The notes beneath the pieces are model-generated. The model ran no database searches, had not been told where the DNA came from, and saw nothing but the letters and a program-made list of their open reading frames with translations. Positions 8,566-15,763 of a stretch of 36,670 nt of DNA are shown here, in pieces. How positions within the stretch are numbered: position 1 is the stretch's first letter; each line of letters opens with the position of its first letter. The position numbers were made by a program, and so were the translations under genes. Origin of the DNA: Insolitispirillum peregrinum (GTDB lineage: Bacteria; Pseudomonadota; Alphaproteobacteria; Rhodospirillales; Rhodospirillaceae); the NCBI RefSeq assembly GCF_900156605.1, contig NZ_FTOA01000014.1, forward strand, positions 1 through 36,670. The letters are read 5' to 3'.

Positions 8566-9237
8566 ATGTCGATGTTCAGCTCCCCCCTGTCGTCCGAAGA
8601 CTCCTTTGTTACTCTCAACAGCGTGCTGATTGCCGAAGATCACCCGCTGTTCCTCGAAGCCCTGACCAGCGTCGCCGGTCTGCTGGCCGAGGGCGTGCAG
8701 TGCGTGACCGCCGAGGATTGCGCCTCGATGCTGGCCGCCATTGAGGGCGATGACAGCTTTGACCTGTTGCTGCTCGATTACTTTTTGCCCGGCTCGCAGG
8801 GGTTCGGGGCGTTGATGGATGTGCGGGCCAAGGCGCCGGGGATGCCGGTGGTGATTGTCTCGTCGCTGAACGATGCCGACATCATTCGGCAGGCAGCGGC
8901 GCTGGGGGTGGCCGGGTTCCTGTCGAAATCAGCCCGCCGCGAAGACATGGTGGCGGCGCTGAAAACCGTTCTGGCCGGGGGAACCTGCTTCCCGCCCGAA
9001 GCGATGGGGGCACCACGCAAGACCTCGCGGCTGGAGGACGACCACGGCGAGCCGTTGACCCCGCGCCAGATGGAGGTGCTGCAATCAATGGCGCAGGGCA
9101 AATCCAACAAGGAAATCGCCCGCGACCTGTCGATCAGTCAGGAAACGGTCAAGGTCCATGTCTCGGCCATCTTGCGGCGGCTGGGCTGTTCCACCCGCAC
9201 CCAGGCGGTGATGGTTGCCCGCGATTATCTGGGGTAG
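8566..9237 (+). CDS. LuxR/NarL-family response regulator
   Basis: A 223-residue regulator with a receiver domain (IAEDH acidic patch, phospho-Asp71 in LLLLDYFLPGS, a Ser-containing VSSLND switch, Lys in FLSKSA) and a C-terminal LuxR helix-turn-helix (LTPRQMEVLQSMAQGKSNKE to the TVKVHVSAILRRL recognition region). It directly follows the FIST hybrid kinase and is its probable partner. The chosen ATG has no clear ribosome site; GTG one codon earlier, ATG two codons later or an upstream TTG are alternatives. DNA-binding domains of this class recognise inverted 7-bp half-sites, which matches the three palindromes found in the block. Confidence 0.9.
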   Translation: MSMFSSPLSSEDSFVTLNSVLIAEDHPLFLEALTSVAGLLAEGVQCVTAEDCASMLAAIEGDDSFDLLLLDYFLPGSQGFGALMDVRAKAPGMPVVIVSSLNDADIIRQAAALGVAGFLSKSARREDMVAALKTVLAGGTCFPPEAMGAPRKTSRLEDDHGEPLTPRQMEVLQSMAQGKSNKEIARDLSISQETVKVHVSAILRRLGCSTRTQAVMVARDYLG

Positions 9238-9268
9238 GGGGGGGGAGGGCGTATCCTCTGGTGACGAT

Positions 9269-9475
9269 ATGGACATCCCAATAAACCAGTACCCGCAGTT
9301 ACGGCAGCTTTGCTGGAATCGTCCCGACGATGCTGTCGTGGATGGCGAGACTGCCCTTGCCCTCTATGAGCGCAACTGGCGCTTTGTTGATCTGGACGAG
9401 ATGCGTCCTCATGAGCGGACTCTGTTGGAACACCTTGTTGCCATCTATGGGAACGGTCACTTCCTGCCCGGTTGA
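9269..9475 (+). CDS. Small protein of unknown function (68 aa)
   Basis: I do not recognise this family with certainty. It is acidic and soluble, rich in Leu, Arg, Asp and Trp, with WNRPDD and YERNWRFVD as distinctive segments, and looks helical. GGTGA lies a few nucleotides before the ATG. It sits between the response regulator and a dispersed repeat and is followed by operator copy C, so it may be cotranscribed with the kinase and regulator or be independent. Codon use matches the GC-rich neighbours and the compact composition suggests a real gene. Confidence 0.65.
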   Translation: MDIPINQYPQLRQLCWNRPDDAVVDGETALALYERNWRFVDLDEMRPHERTLLEHLVAIYGNGHFLPG

Positions 9476-9496
9476 AGCCTTGTCTTTCCCAACAGA

Positions 9497-9546
9497 ATGG
9501 GGTCCGGGGCCTCAAGGCCCCGGCGAGGTGTGGAGCAGCGCTCCAC
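9497..9546 (+). repeat. Dispersed double-hairpin repeat, copy 1
   Basis: The unit holds two palindromes in fixed order: CCGGGGCCTCAAGGCCCCGG (9-bp stem, 2-nt loop), then CGAGGT, then GTGGAGCAGCGCTCCAC (7-bp stem, AGC loop). The same unit occurs at 19136-19187, 20847-20918 and 27673-27722, always between genes. It behaves like a REP/BIME-type intergenic element. Confidence 0.85.
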
Positions 9547-9577
9547 CAACTGCCGATCCTCCGAAGGCCACAGGGCA

Positions 9578-9593
9578 TACCCCATCCGGGGAA
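9578..9593. promoter_or_regulatory. Palindromic operator copy C (upstream of aldehyde dehydrogenase)
   Basis: TACCCCATCCGGGGAA is the third copy and the one whose left half best matches a TACYYMT-like heptamer. TTTGCC (9594-9599) abuts it and TAGCAT (9617-9622) follows at 17 nt, a plausible -35/-10 pair. The unit controlled would be the aldehyde dehydrogenase and the qhpA-D-C-B-F-E run, since no separate site is seen before qhpA. Confidence 0.6.
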
Positions 9594-9687
9594 TTTGCCC
9601 CGGCGATGGCTGCCCCTAGCATGACCTTCATCAAGCGGCTTGCGGGGTGCGCCCGCGACAAGACCGCAGGCATGGAGGCACTGTTCA

Positions 9688-11196
9688 ATGACCATCGCTC
9701 TTTCTCCCTCGGCATCGCTGTCGCTCGGCACGCAGGCGTTCCTCAACCGCCCCAAGCGGCTGTTCATCGGCGGCGAGTGGGTTGAGTCTCGCTCGGGCGA
9801 GATGATTCCGGTGCTCAATCCGGCCACCGAACAGGTGATTGCACAGGTGCAGGCGGCGAACGCCGACGACGTTGATCTGGCGGTGGCGGCCGCCCGGCGG
9901 GCGTTCGAGGGCGAGGCGTGGAGCCGGATGCGGCCGGTGGACCGCGAGCGGCTGTTGCTGCGTCTGGCCGATCTGCTGGAGGCCAATGCCGACGAATTCG
10001 CCCAGCTCGAGGCGCTTGATAACGGCAAGTCGGTGACGCTGGCCCGGCAGATTGATGTGGCGCTGGCGATTGACTTCCTGCGCTATGTGGCGGGCTGGGC
10101 GACCAAGATCGAAGGCAGCGTGCTGCCGGTGTCGGTGCCGTTCAACCGTGAACGCGATTTCTTTGCCTACACCAACCGCCATCCGATCGGGGTGGTCGGG
10201 CAGATCATTCCATGGAACTTCCCGCTGATGATGGCCTGCTGGAAGATCGGCCCGGTGCTGGCGACCGGCTGCACCACCATCCTGAAGCCCGCCGAACAGA
10301 CGCCGCTGTCGGCGTTGCGGTTGGCCGAACTGGTGCAGGAAGCGGGCTATCCTGCCGGGGTGGTCAACGTGATCACCGGCTATGGCAACCCGGCCGGAGC
10401 GGCGCTGGCGGCCCATCCGGGGGTGGACAAGGTGGCCTTTACCGGTTCGACCCGCACCGGCAAGCTGCTGATTGATGCCGCCCGTGGCAACCTCAAGCGG
10501 CTGACGCTGGAACTGGGCGGCAAGTCACCGGCGATCATCCTGCCCGATGCCGATCTGGATCTGGCGATCCCCGGCGCGGCGATGGCGATTTTCTTCAACA
10601 ACGGTCAGGTGTGCGCGGCTGGCTCGCGGCTGTATGTCCATCGCTCGATCTTTGACCGGGTGATGGCGGGCGTGGCCGATGTGGCGCGCTCGCTGAAGGT
10701 CGGCAACGGGCTGGAACCGGATACCATTCTGGGGCCGGTGGTGTCGCAACAGCAAAAGGACACCGTTTGCGGCTATCTGCGTGCCGGTCTGGAGGCCGGG
10801 GCCGAGGCTTTGGTGGGCGGCAAGGCGATGGACCGGCCCGGCTATTTTGTCGAACCGACCGTTTTTGTGAATACCTCGTCCGACATGAGCATCGTGCGGG
10901 AGGAAATTTTCGGGCCGGTGGTCTGCGCCCAGCCGTTCGACGAGGTCGATCAGGTGATCGCAGCGGCCAATGATTCACCGTTCGGGCTGGCGGCGTCGTT
11001 GTGGACCCGCGATCTGGCCCATACCCACCGTCTGGCCAGCCGACTGAAGGCCGGAACGGTGTGGATCAACTGTCACACGGTGGTCGATGCTGCCATGCCG
11101 TTTGGCGGTTTCAAACAATCCGGGTGGGGCCGCGAACTGGGGCGGGCCGCCATTGATAGCTACACAGAAGAACAATCGGTCTGTGCCATGCTGTAA
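9688..11196 (+). CDS. NAD-dependent aldehyde dehydrogenase (phenylacetaldehyde dehydrogenase-like)
   Basis: A 502-residue ALDH-superfamily enzyme that oxidises aldehydes to acids. Visible motifs are PWNFPLMMACWKI (cofactor-binding strand), FTGSTRTGK, the general base Glu275 in LELGGKSP, the nucleophile Cys309 in NNGQVCAAGSR and the C-terminal PFGGFKQSG. The pattern resembles FeaB/phenylacetaldehyde and betaine aldehyde dehydrogenases; the exact substrate cannot be read. As first gene of the unit that includes qhpA, it most likely removes the aldehyde released by amine oxidation. The ATG chosen has GGAGG 9 nt upstream; a longer frame would start at an unsupported upstream codon. Confidence 0.93.
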   Translation: MTIALSPSASLSLGTQAFLNRPKRLFIGGEWVESRSGEMIPVLNPATEQVIAQVQAANADDVDLAVAAARRAFEGEAWSRMRPVDRERLLLRLADLLEANADEFAQLEALDNGKSVTLARQIDVALAIDFLRYVAGWATKIEGSVLPVSVPFNRERDFFAYTNRHPIGVVGQIIPWNFPLMMACWKIGPVLATGCTTILKPAEQTPLSALRLAELVQEAGYPAGVVNVITGYGNPAGAALAAHPGVDKVAFTGSTRTGKLLIDAARGNLKRLTLELGGKSPAIILPDADLDLAIPGAAMAIFFNNGQVCAAGSRLYVHRSIFDRVMAGVADVARSLKVGNGLEPDTILGPVVSQQQKDTVCGYLRAGLEAGAEALVGGKAMDRPGYFVEPTVFVNTSSDMSIVREEIFGPVVCAQPFDEVDQVIAAANDSPFGLAASLWTRDLAHTHRLASRLKAGTVWINCHTVVDAAMPFGGFKQSGWGRELGRAAIDSYTEEQSVCAML

Positions 11197-11240
11197 GCCG
11201 TTACAGCGTGCGGCGGGATCTGGTCAGGGGATAGCAAACG

Positions 11241-12851
11241 ATGAAGCGAACAGTGTCCGTGACGGCATCGTGGATGGTGGGGGCGGCCCTGCTGGCCGGG
11301 GCTTCGGCTTCGGCTTCGGCGGCAGGCGCAGCCGAAACCAGCGGTGTGAAGATGATCGAGGAAAATTGCGGGTCATGCCATACGCCGGACAGCAGCGGCA
11401 AATTCCCGCGCATTTCCGATATCCGCAAATCGCCCGAAGGCTGGGACATGAGTGTGTCGCGCATGCAGCGCTGGCACGGGGTCACCGTTTCGGCGGAAGC
11501 GCGGGCGGCAATCGTCAAGTACCTGTCTGACACGCAAGGGTTGGCACCGAGTGAAAGCGAGCCGTTCCGCTATGCGCTGGAACAGCAGCCGGGGGCGATG
11601 GAAAATCTGCCGGACCCGGAGATGGTGCAGATGTGTGGCCGCTGCCACAGCACCGCCCGCCCCGGCCTGCAACGGCGGGATGCCGCCGAATGGAAACGCC
11701 TGATCAACACCCACGTCGGGCAATGGCCGACGCTGGAATTCCAGTTGCTGTCGCGCGACCGCGACTGGTGGACCATCGCCACCACCACCACCACCGACAC
11801 GCTGGCGAAGATGTGGGGCTTCAAGAGCAAGGCATGGGATAGCTGGAAGGGCCACAAGACCCCGGACCTGAAGGGAACGTGGGCCGTGGCCGGTCATCAG
11901 CCGGGCAAGGGGGATTACAGCGGCACCATGACCGTCAGTGGCGGTGCTGGCGACCGCTTCGATGTGCGCTATGACCTGTCCTATGCCGATGGCTCGGTGC
12001 TGAAGGCGGATGGGGCGTCAGTGGTTTACACCGGCTATGAATGGCGCGGAACGGTGACCCTGAACGGGGTTGAAAACCGCGAAGTGATGACGCTGTCCGC
12101 CGATGGCAAGACCCTGTCCGGGCGCTGGTTCGGCAGTGTCAACGACGAGTTGGGCGCTGACGTTACCGCCGTGAAGACCGACGGCAAGCCGACCCTGATC
12201 GCTGCCCAGCCGATGGCGCTGAAGGCCGGTGAGCGGGCGATGGTCTCGCTGGTCGGGGACAGCTTGAAGGGCGCGGTCAGCTTTGGGCCGGGCGTGACGG
12301 TGATCGACAGCGAAAGCAAGCCGTGGGGCCTGTCGGTGGTGGTCGAGGTTGCCGCCAGGGCGGCGGAGGGCCCGCGTGAGGTCAGTGTGGGCGGTGCCTC
12401 GCTGAGCAAGGGTGCGGTGGTCTATGATGCGGTGGACCGGGTGACGGTGGAACCGCCGATGATGATCGCCCGCGTTGGTGATGGTGGTGGTCCGCTGCCG
12501 CGTCATTACGCCCAGTTCGAGGCCATCGGTTATCTGAACGGCAAGGACGGCAAGCCCGGCACCGCCGACGACATCCGTCTGGGGGCCTTGCCCGCCAGCT
12601 GGAGCCATGACAACTTCGACGAAGCGGCCAAAGAGCTGGAGGATGCCAAGTTTGCTGGCTCCATCGACAGCAAGACCGGCCTGTTCACCCCCGGCGAGGC
12701 CGGACCGAACCCGCTGCGCGCCTACAAGACCAACAACGTTGGCAACCTGAAGGTGGTGGCGCAGGTCGATAACGGTCAGGGCAAGCCCCTGAGCGCCGAA
12801 AGTCACCTGATTGTCACCGTCCAGCGTTGGGTTGACGGCTGGATTCGGTAA
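11241..12851 (+). CDS. qhpA: Quinohemoprotein amine dehydrogenase alpha subunit (diheme)
   Basis: A 536-residue periplasmic subunit. Residues 1-28 form a signal peptide. Two c-type heme sites follow, CGSCH (43-47) and CGRCH (132-136), in an N-terminal diheme domain; the rest is beta-rich Ig-like modules, as known for the QHNDH alpha subunit. The enzyme oxidises primary amines to aldehydes plus ammonia, passing electrons from cysteine tryptophylquinone in the gamma subunit through these hemes to an external cytochrome or copper protein. AGGGG precedes the ATG. It is 44 bp downstream of the aldehyde dehydrogenase and 14 bp upstream of qhpD, so probably one operon. Confidence 0.95.
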   Translation: MKRTVSVTASWMVGAALLAGASASASAAGAAETSGVKMIEENCGSCHTPDSSGKFPRISDIRKSPEGWDMSVSRMQRWHGVTVSAEARAAIVKYLSDTQGLAPSESEPFRYALEQQPGAMENLPDPEMVQMCGRCHSTARPGLQRRDAAEWKRLINTHVGQWPTLEFQLLSRDRDWWTIATTTTTDTLAKMWGFKSKAWDSWKGHKTPDLKGTWAVAGHQPGKGDYSGTMTVSGGAGDRFDVRYDLSYADGSVLKADGASVVYTGYEWRGTVTLNGVENREVMTLSADGKTLSGRWFGSVNDELGADVTAVKTDGKPTLIAAQPMALKAGERAMVSLVGDSLKGAVSFGPGVTVIDSESKPWGLSVVVEVAARAAEGPREVSVGGASLSKGAVVYDAVDRVTVEPPMMIARVGDGGGPLPRHYAQFEAIGYLNGKDGKPGTADDIRLGALPASWSHDNFDEAAKELEDAKFAGSIDSKTGLFTPGEAGPNPLRAYKTNNVGNLKVVAQVDNGQGKPLSAESHLIVTVQRWVDGWIR

Positions 12852-12865
12852 ACGGAGACTGCGCC

Positions 12866-14311
12866 ATGACGGCTTTGCGACTGAAGACCAACGACGTTCA
12901 TGAAGTCCATGCCGATGGGGCCCATATCCTGTTCCACATTCCGTCAACCAGCCTGTTCGAGCTGGACGAGGTTGGCGGTGCGGTCCTGTCGTTGTTCCGC
13001 GACAGGCCGCAGGTGGAGCCGGACGATATCCGGGCTTCGTTCGAGGGGCGCTTTGCCGCCCCCGAGGTGATCGACACCATTCAGGGGCTGCTGACGCTGG
13101 GCATTCTGGAAGATGCTGCCTGCGCCAGTGCGCCGCTGGAGGCTCTGGTGCCCGAGCGGCACCCGCTGACCAATCTGGTGCTGAACGTCACCACCGGCTG
13201 CAATCTGGGCTGTACCTATTGCTACAAGGAAGACCTGACCACCCCGATGGCGGCGAAAACGATGGCGCTGGACGATGCCCGGCGCTCGGTTGATCTGCTG
13301 CTGGCGGAATCACAGGACCGCGAGCGGGTCTCGCTGGTGTTTTTCGGCGGCGAGCCGCTGACCAACATGCCGCTGATCCGGGCGGTCACCGACTATGCCG
13401 AACAGGCCGCCGAGGCGGTGGGGAAGGGCATTGACTTCTCGCTGACCACCAACGCCACCCTGCTGACGCCAGAGATCAGCAGCTGGCTGGATGATCACCG
13501 GTTCGGGCTGACGGTCAGCATGGACGGCTACCGCGAACTGCACGACAAGAACCGCAAGACCATTGGCGGCAAGGGTACCTATGACGTGGTGGCCCGCAAT
13601 GTGCGCGACCTGCTGGGGCGCTATCGATCGCGGCCGATCGGGGCACGGGTGACGCTGACCGCCGGGGTGGTCGATGTGGTCGGCATCCATCGCCATCTGC
13701 GCGATGAACTGGGCTTTTACGAGGTGGGATTTGCTCCGGCGACCTCCACCGATCTGGCGATGTTCAGTCTGGATGACGATGAAACCGGCGAAGTGTTCCG
13801 CGCCTTCCGCTTTCTGGGACAGGAATATGTTGATGCCGCCATTCGTGGCGAAAACACCGGCTTTGCCAACATGCGCACCCTGCTGAAGACGCTGGCCGAA
13901 GGGGCGCGCAAGTCGGTTCCCTGCGGTGCCGGGCTGGGGCTGTTGTCGGTCGATGCCGGGGGCAAGATTAACCTGTGCCACCGCTTCACCGGCTCGGAAA
14001 TGGGGACCTTTGGCGACATCCACAGCGGCATCGACCGCACGGCGCTGAACGGTTTCATCCGGCAGGCGGCCACTCGTACCAGCAACCCGGCCAACGGCTG
14101 CAGCTCGTGTCGGGTCCGGCATATCTGCGCCGGTGGCTGTTACCATGAATCCCATGCCAAATTCGGCGATGCGCTGCACCCGGTGTACCACGTTTGCGAC
14201 AGCATCCGTGACTGGGTGGACTTTGGCATCAGTTCTTATGCACGGCTCCAGCGAGAGAACCCCGGGTTCCTGCAAAGCCATGTTCAGTTTCAGACGGAGT
14301 TCCTGCAATGA
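12866..14311 (+). CDS. qhpD: QhpD radical SAM/SPASM peptide-crosslinking enzyme
   Basis: A 481-residue cytoplasmic radical SAM protein. The cluster motif CNLGCTYC (Cys112, 116, 119) starts the barrel, FFGGEP and SLTTNATLL are conserved barrel motifs, and a Cys-rich SPASM region follows ([29 protein letters not shown]) for auxiliary iron-sulfur clusters. The N-terminal 90 residues resemble a peptide-recognition domain. QhpD is known to form the Cys-to-Asp/Glu thioether bonds in the QhpC precursor. GGAG precedes the start and the stop overlaps the qhpC start as ATGA, so enzyme and substrate are translationally coupled. Confidence 0.95.
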   Translation: MTALRLKTNDVHEVHADGAHILFHIPSTSLFELDEVGGAVLSLFRDRPQVEPDDIRASFEGRFAAPEVIDTIQGLLTLGILEDAACASAPLEALVPERHPLTNLVLNVTTGCNLGCTYCYKEDLTTPMAAKTMALDDARRSVDLLLAESQDRERVSLVFFGGEPLTNMPLIRAVTDYAEQAAEAVGKGIDFSLTTNATLLTPEISSWLDDHRFGLTVSMDGYRELHDKNRKTIGGKGTYDVVARNVRDLLGRYRSRPIGARVTLTAGVVDVVGIHRHLRDELGFYEVGFAPATSTDLAMFSLDDDETGEVFRAFRFLGQEYVDAAIRGENTGFANMRTLLKTLAEGARKSVPCGAGLGLLSVDAGGKINLCHRFTGSEMGTFGDIHSGIDRTALNGFIRQAATRTSNPANGCSSCRVRHICAGGCYHESHAKFGDALHPVYHVCDSIRDWVDFGISSYARLQRENPGFLQSHVQFQTEFLQ

Positions 14312-14634
14312 AGCACGTTAAACCGTTGAATGCCAAGGCTGCCTTGCTGGAAAAGGCCGCGGGCGAAGGCCGCGCCGAGGAAGTGCGGGTGATGCAGACG
14401 GTGGTTGCAGGCTGCGCCACCACCACCGATCCGGGCTGGGAAGTCGATGCCTTTGGCGGCACCGCTGCCCTGTGCTCGCCGATGGAAGCCGACCTTTACG
14501 GCTGTTCCGATCCCTGCTGGTGGCCGGCGCAGGTGCCGGACAACATGGCGACCTATACCAACTGGACCGACGGCAGTGATTCTGCGCCGCGTGACTGGCG
14601 CAACCTGCAAGCCGTTTTTCCGGGCAAAAAGTAA
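14308..14634 (+). CDS. qhpC: QHNDH gamma subunit precursor (cysteine tryptophylquinone peptide)
   Basis: A 108-residue precursor with a Lys/Glu-rich leader of about 29 residues and a core of about 79. Aligned on the known structure, every modified residue is present: thioether pairs Cys36-Glu45, Cys56-Asp62 and Cys70-Asp78, and the quinone pair Cys66-Trp72 in [12 protein letters not shown]. The core thus carries three intrapeptide cross-links plus the cofactor. Leader removal is assigned to QhpE and export to QhpF. The ATG overlaps the qhpD stop by 4 nt, with the ribosome site inside the qhpD end (GGAG before the last codons). Confidence 0.95.
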   Translation: MKHVKPLNAKAALLEKAAGEGRAEEVRVMQTVVAGCATTTDPGWEVDAFGGTAALCSPMEADLYGCSDPCWWPAQVPDNMATYTNWTDGSDSAPRDWRNLQAVFPGKK

Positions 14635-14650
14635 CGCGAGGGGGCATACG

Positions 14651-15763
14651 ATGGCATTTCAGTTCAAGACACTGGCCCGCCGGATGGCGCTGGCCGGAAC
14701 CGTTGCTGCCGTGGCTTTGGGCGCGTTGGCGTCAACCGCGTCGGCGAAGGATTACCTGTTGACCGGCTCGCATTCCGGCAAGCTGTTCCTGTTTGACCCG
14801 GCAAAGCGCACGCTGGTGCGGGAAATTTCCCTGCCGGGCGGTACCCCGCTGGGGGTGCAGCCATCCAGCGACGGCAAGATCGTTTACGTGATGAACGACA
14901 AGCTGGGGGCGCTGAACGGCGTCGAGCTGGATACCGGCAAGCCGGTGTTCCATGCCTCGCTGAGTGACGGTGACGTGCGCGGCAAGGGCTTTGTCGGGCT
15001 GGCCCTGTCGCGTGATGACAAGGAACTGTATGCGGTTGTCTATCGCACCCGCCTGCACAAGACCGAATACGAAGTTCTGCAACCGGAAATTCAGGTGTTT
15101 TCGGTTGCCGATGGACTGAACGCCAAGCCGGTCCGTACCTTCCCGGTGGCCCGCCAGACGGCGCAGATTCATTTCTCGACCGATGGCAGCAAGCTGTACG
15201 CCATCGGGGCCAATGTCGATATCCTCGATCCCAAGACCGGGGCCAAACAAGACTCGTTCCCGCTGCGCGACGGCAACCGCCCGAACCTCAGCGCGCCCGA
15301 CATGCTGGCGATCTGGAGCCAGCACAGCCAGACCAACGTCTGGACAGCGCCGATTTTCTCGGCCCGCACCGACCTGCCGCAGACCGACCCGGCGGCGTTC
15401 CAGACCGGCATCATGCAGCTTGATCTGGCCAGCGGGCAGATGCGGATGGACGAGTTTGAAAACACCAGCCATGTGATTTTCTCGTCCACCCTCAACCCGG
15501 CCAACCGCGACGAGGTCTATACCGTCTATACCCAGTTGTCGAAGGTCAACATCCGCGACAAAACGCTGGTCAAGCGGGTGGAACTCGACCACACCTATTA
15601 TGCCATCAACATTTCGGCCGATGGCAAAGAGGTCTATGTCGGGGGCACGATGGACGACATTGCGGTCTATGACACCGCCACCCTGAGCAAGATCGGCAGC
15701 ATGTCCCTGCCCGATGGCAGCGACATGGCGGCGTCGTGGATGCAGATTGTGAAACGGGATTGA
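14651..15763 (+). CDS. qhpB: Quinohemoprotein amine dehydrogenase beta subunit (propeller)
   Basis: A 370-residue periplasmic protein with a signal peptide (hydrophobic core LAGTVAAVALGALA, cleavage after ASA near residue 32). The mature part has repeated blades of the type SSDGKIVYV, STDGSKLYAIG and SADGKEVYVGG, a seven-bladed propeller as known for the QHNDH beta subunit, which cradles the gamma subunit and forms the active site with it. A GAGGGGG ribosome site precedes the ATG. The stop overlaps the qhpF start as TGATG. An upstream extension of the frame lies inside qhpC and was rejected. Confidence 0.94.
   Translation: MAFQFKTLARRMALAGTVAAVALGALASTASAKDYLLTGSHSGKLFLFDPAKRTLVREISLPGGTPLGVQPSSDGKIVYVMNDKLGALNGVELDTGKPVFHASLSDGDVRGKGFVGLALSRDDKELYAVVYRTRLHKTEYEVLQPEIQVFSVADGLNAKPVRTFPVARQTAQIHFSTDGSKLYAIGANVDILDPKTGAKQDSFPLRDGNRPNLSAPDMLAIWSQHSQTNVWTAPIFSARTDLPQTDPAAFQTGIMQLDLASGQMRMDEFENTSHVIFSSTLNPANRDEVYTVYTQLSKVNIRDKTLVKRVELDHTYYAINISADGKEVYVGGTMDDIAVYDTATLSKIGSMSLPDGSDMAASWMQIVKRD

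Noticed and set aside
11197-11240. A separate promoter or fourth operator copy before qhpA
   Set aside because: The 44-bp gap holds no palindrome and no recognisable -35/-10 pair, so transcription from the aldehyde dehydrogenase promoter is simpler.
12018-12947. Long minus-strand open frames opposite the qhp genes and similar frames elsewhere
   Set aside because: They mirror GC-rich codon structure of the real genes, have low-complexity Arg/Pro/His-rich translations and no domain motifs or ribosome sites.
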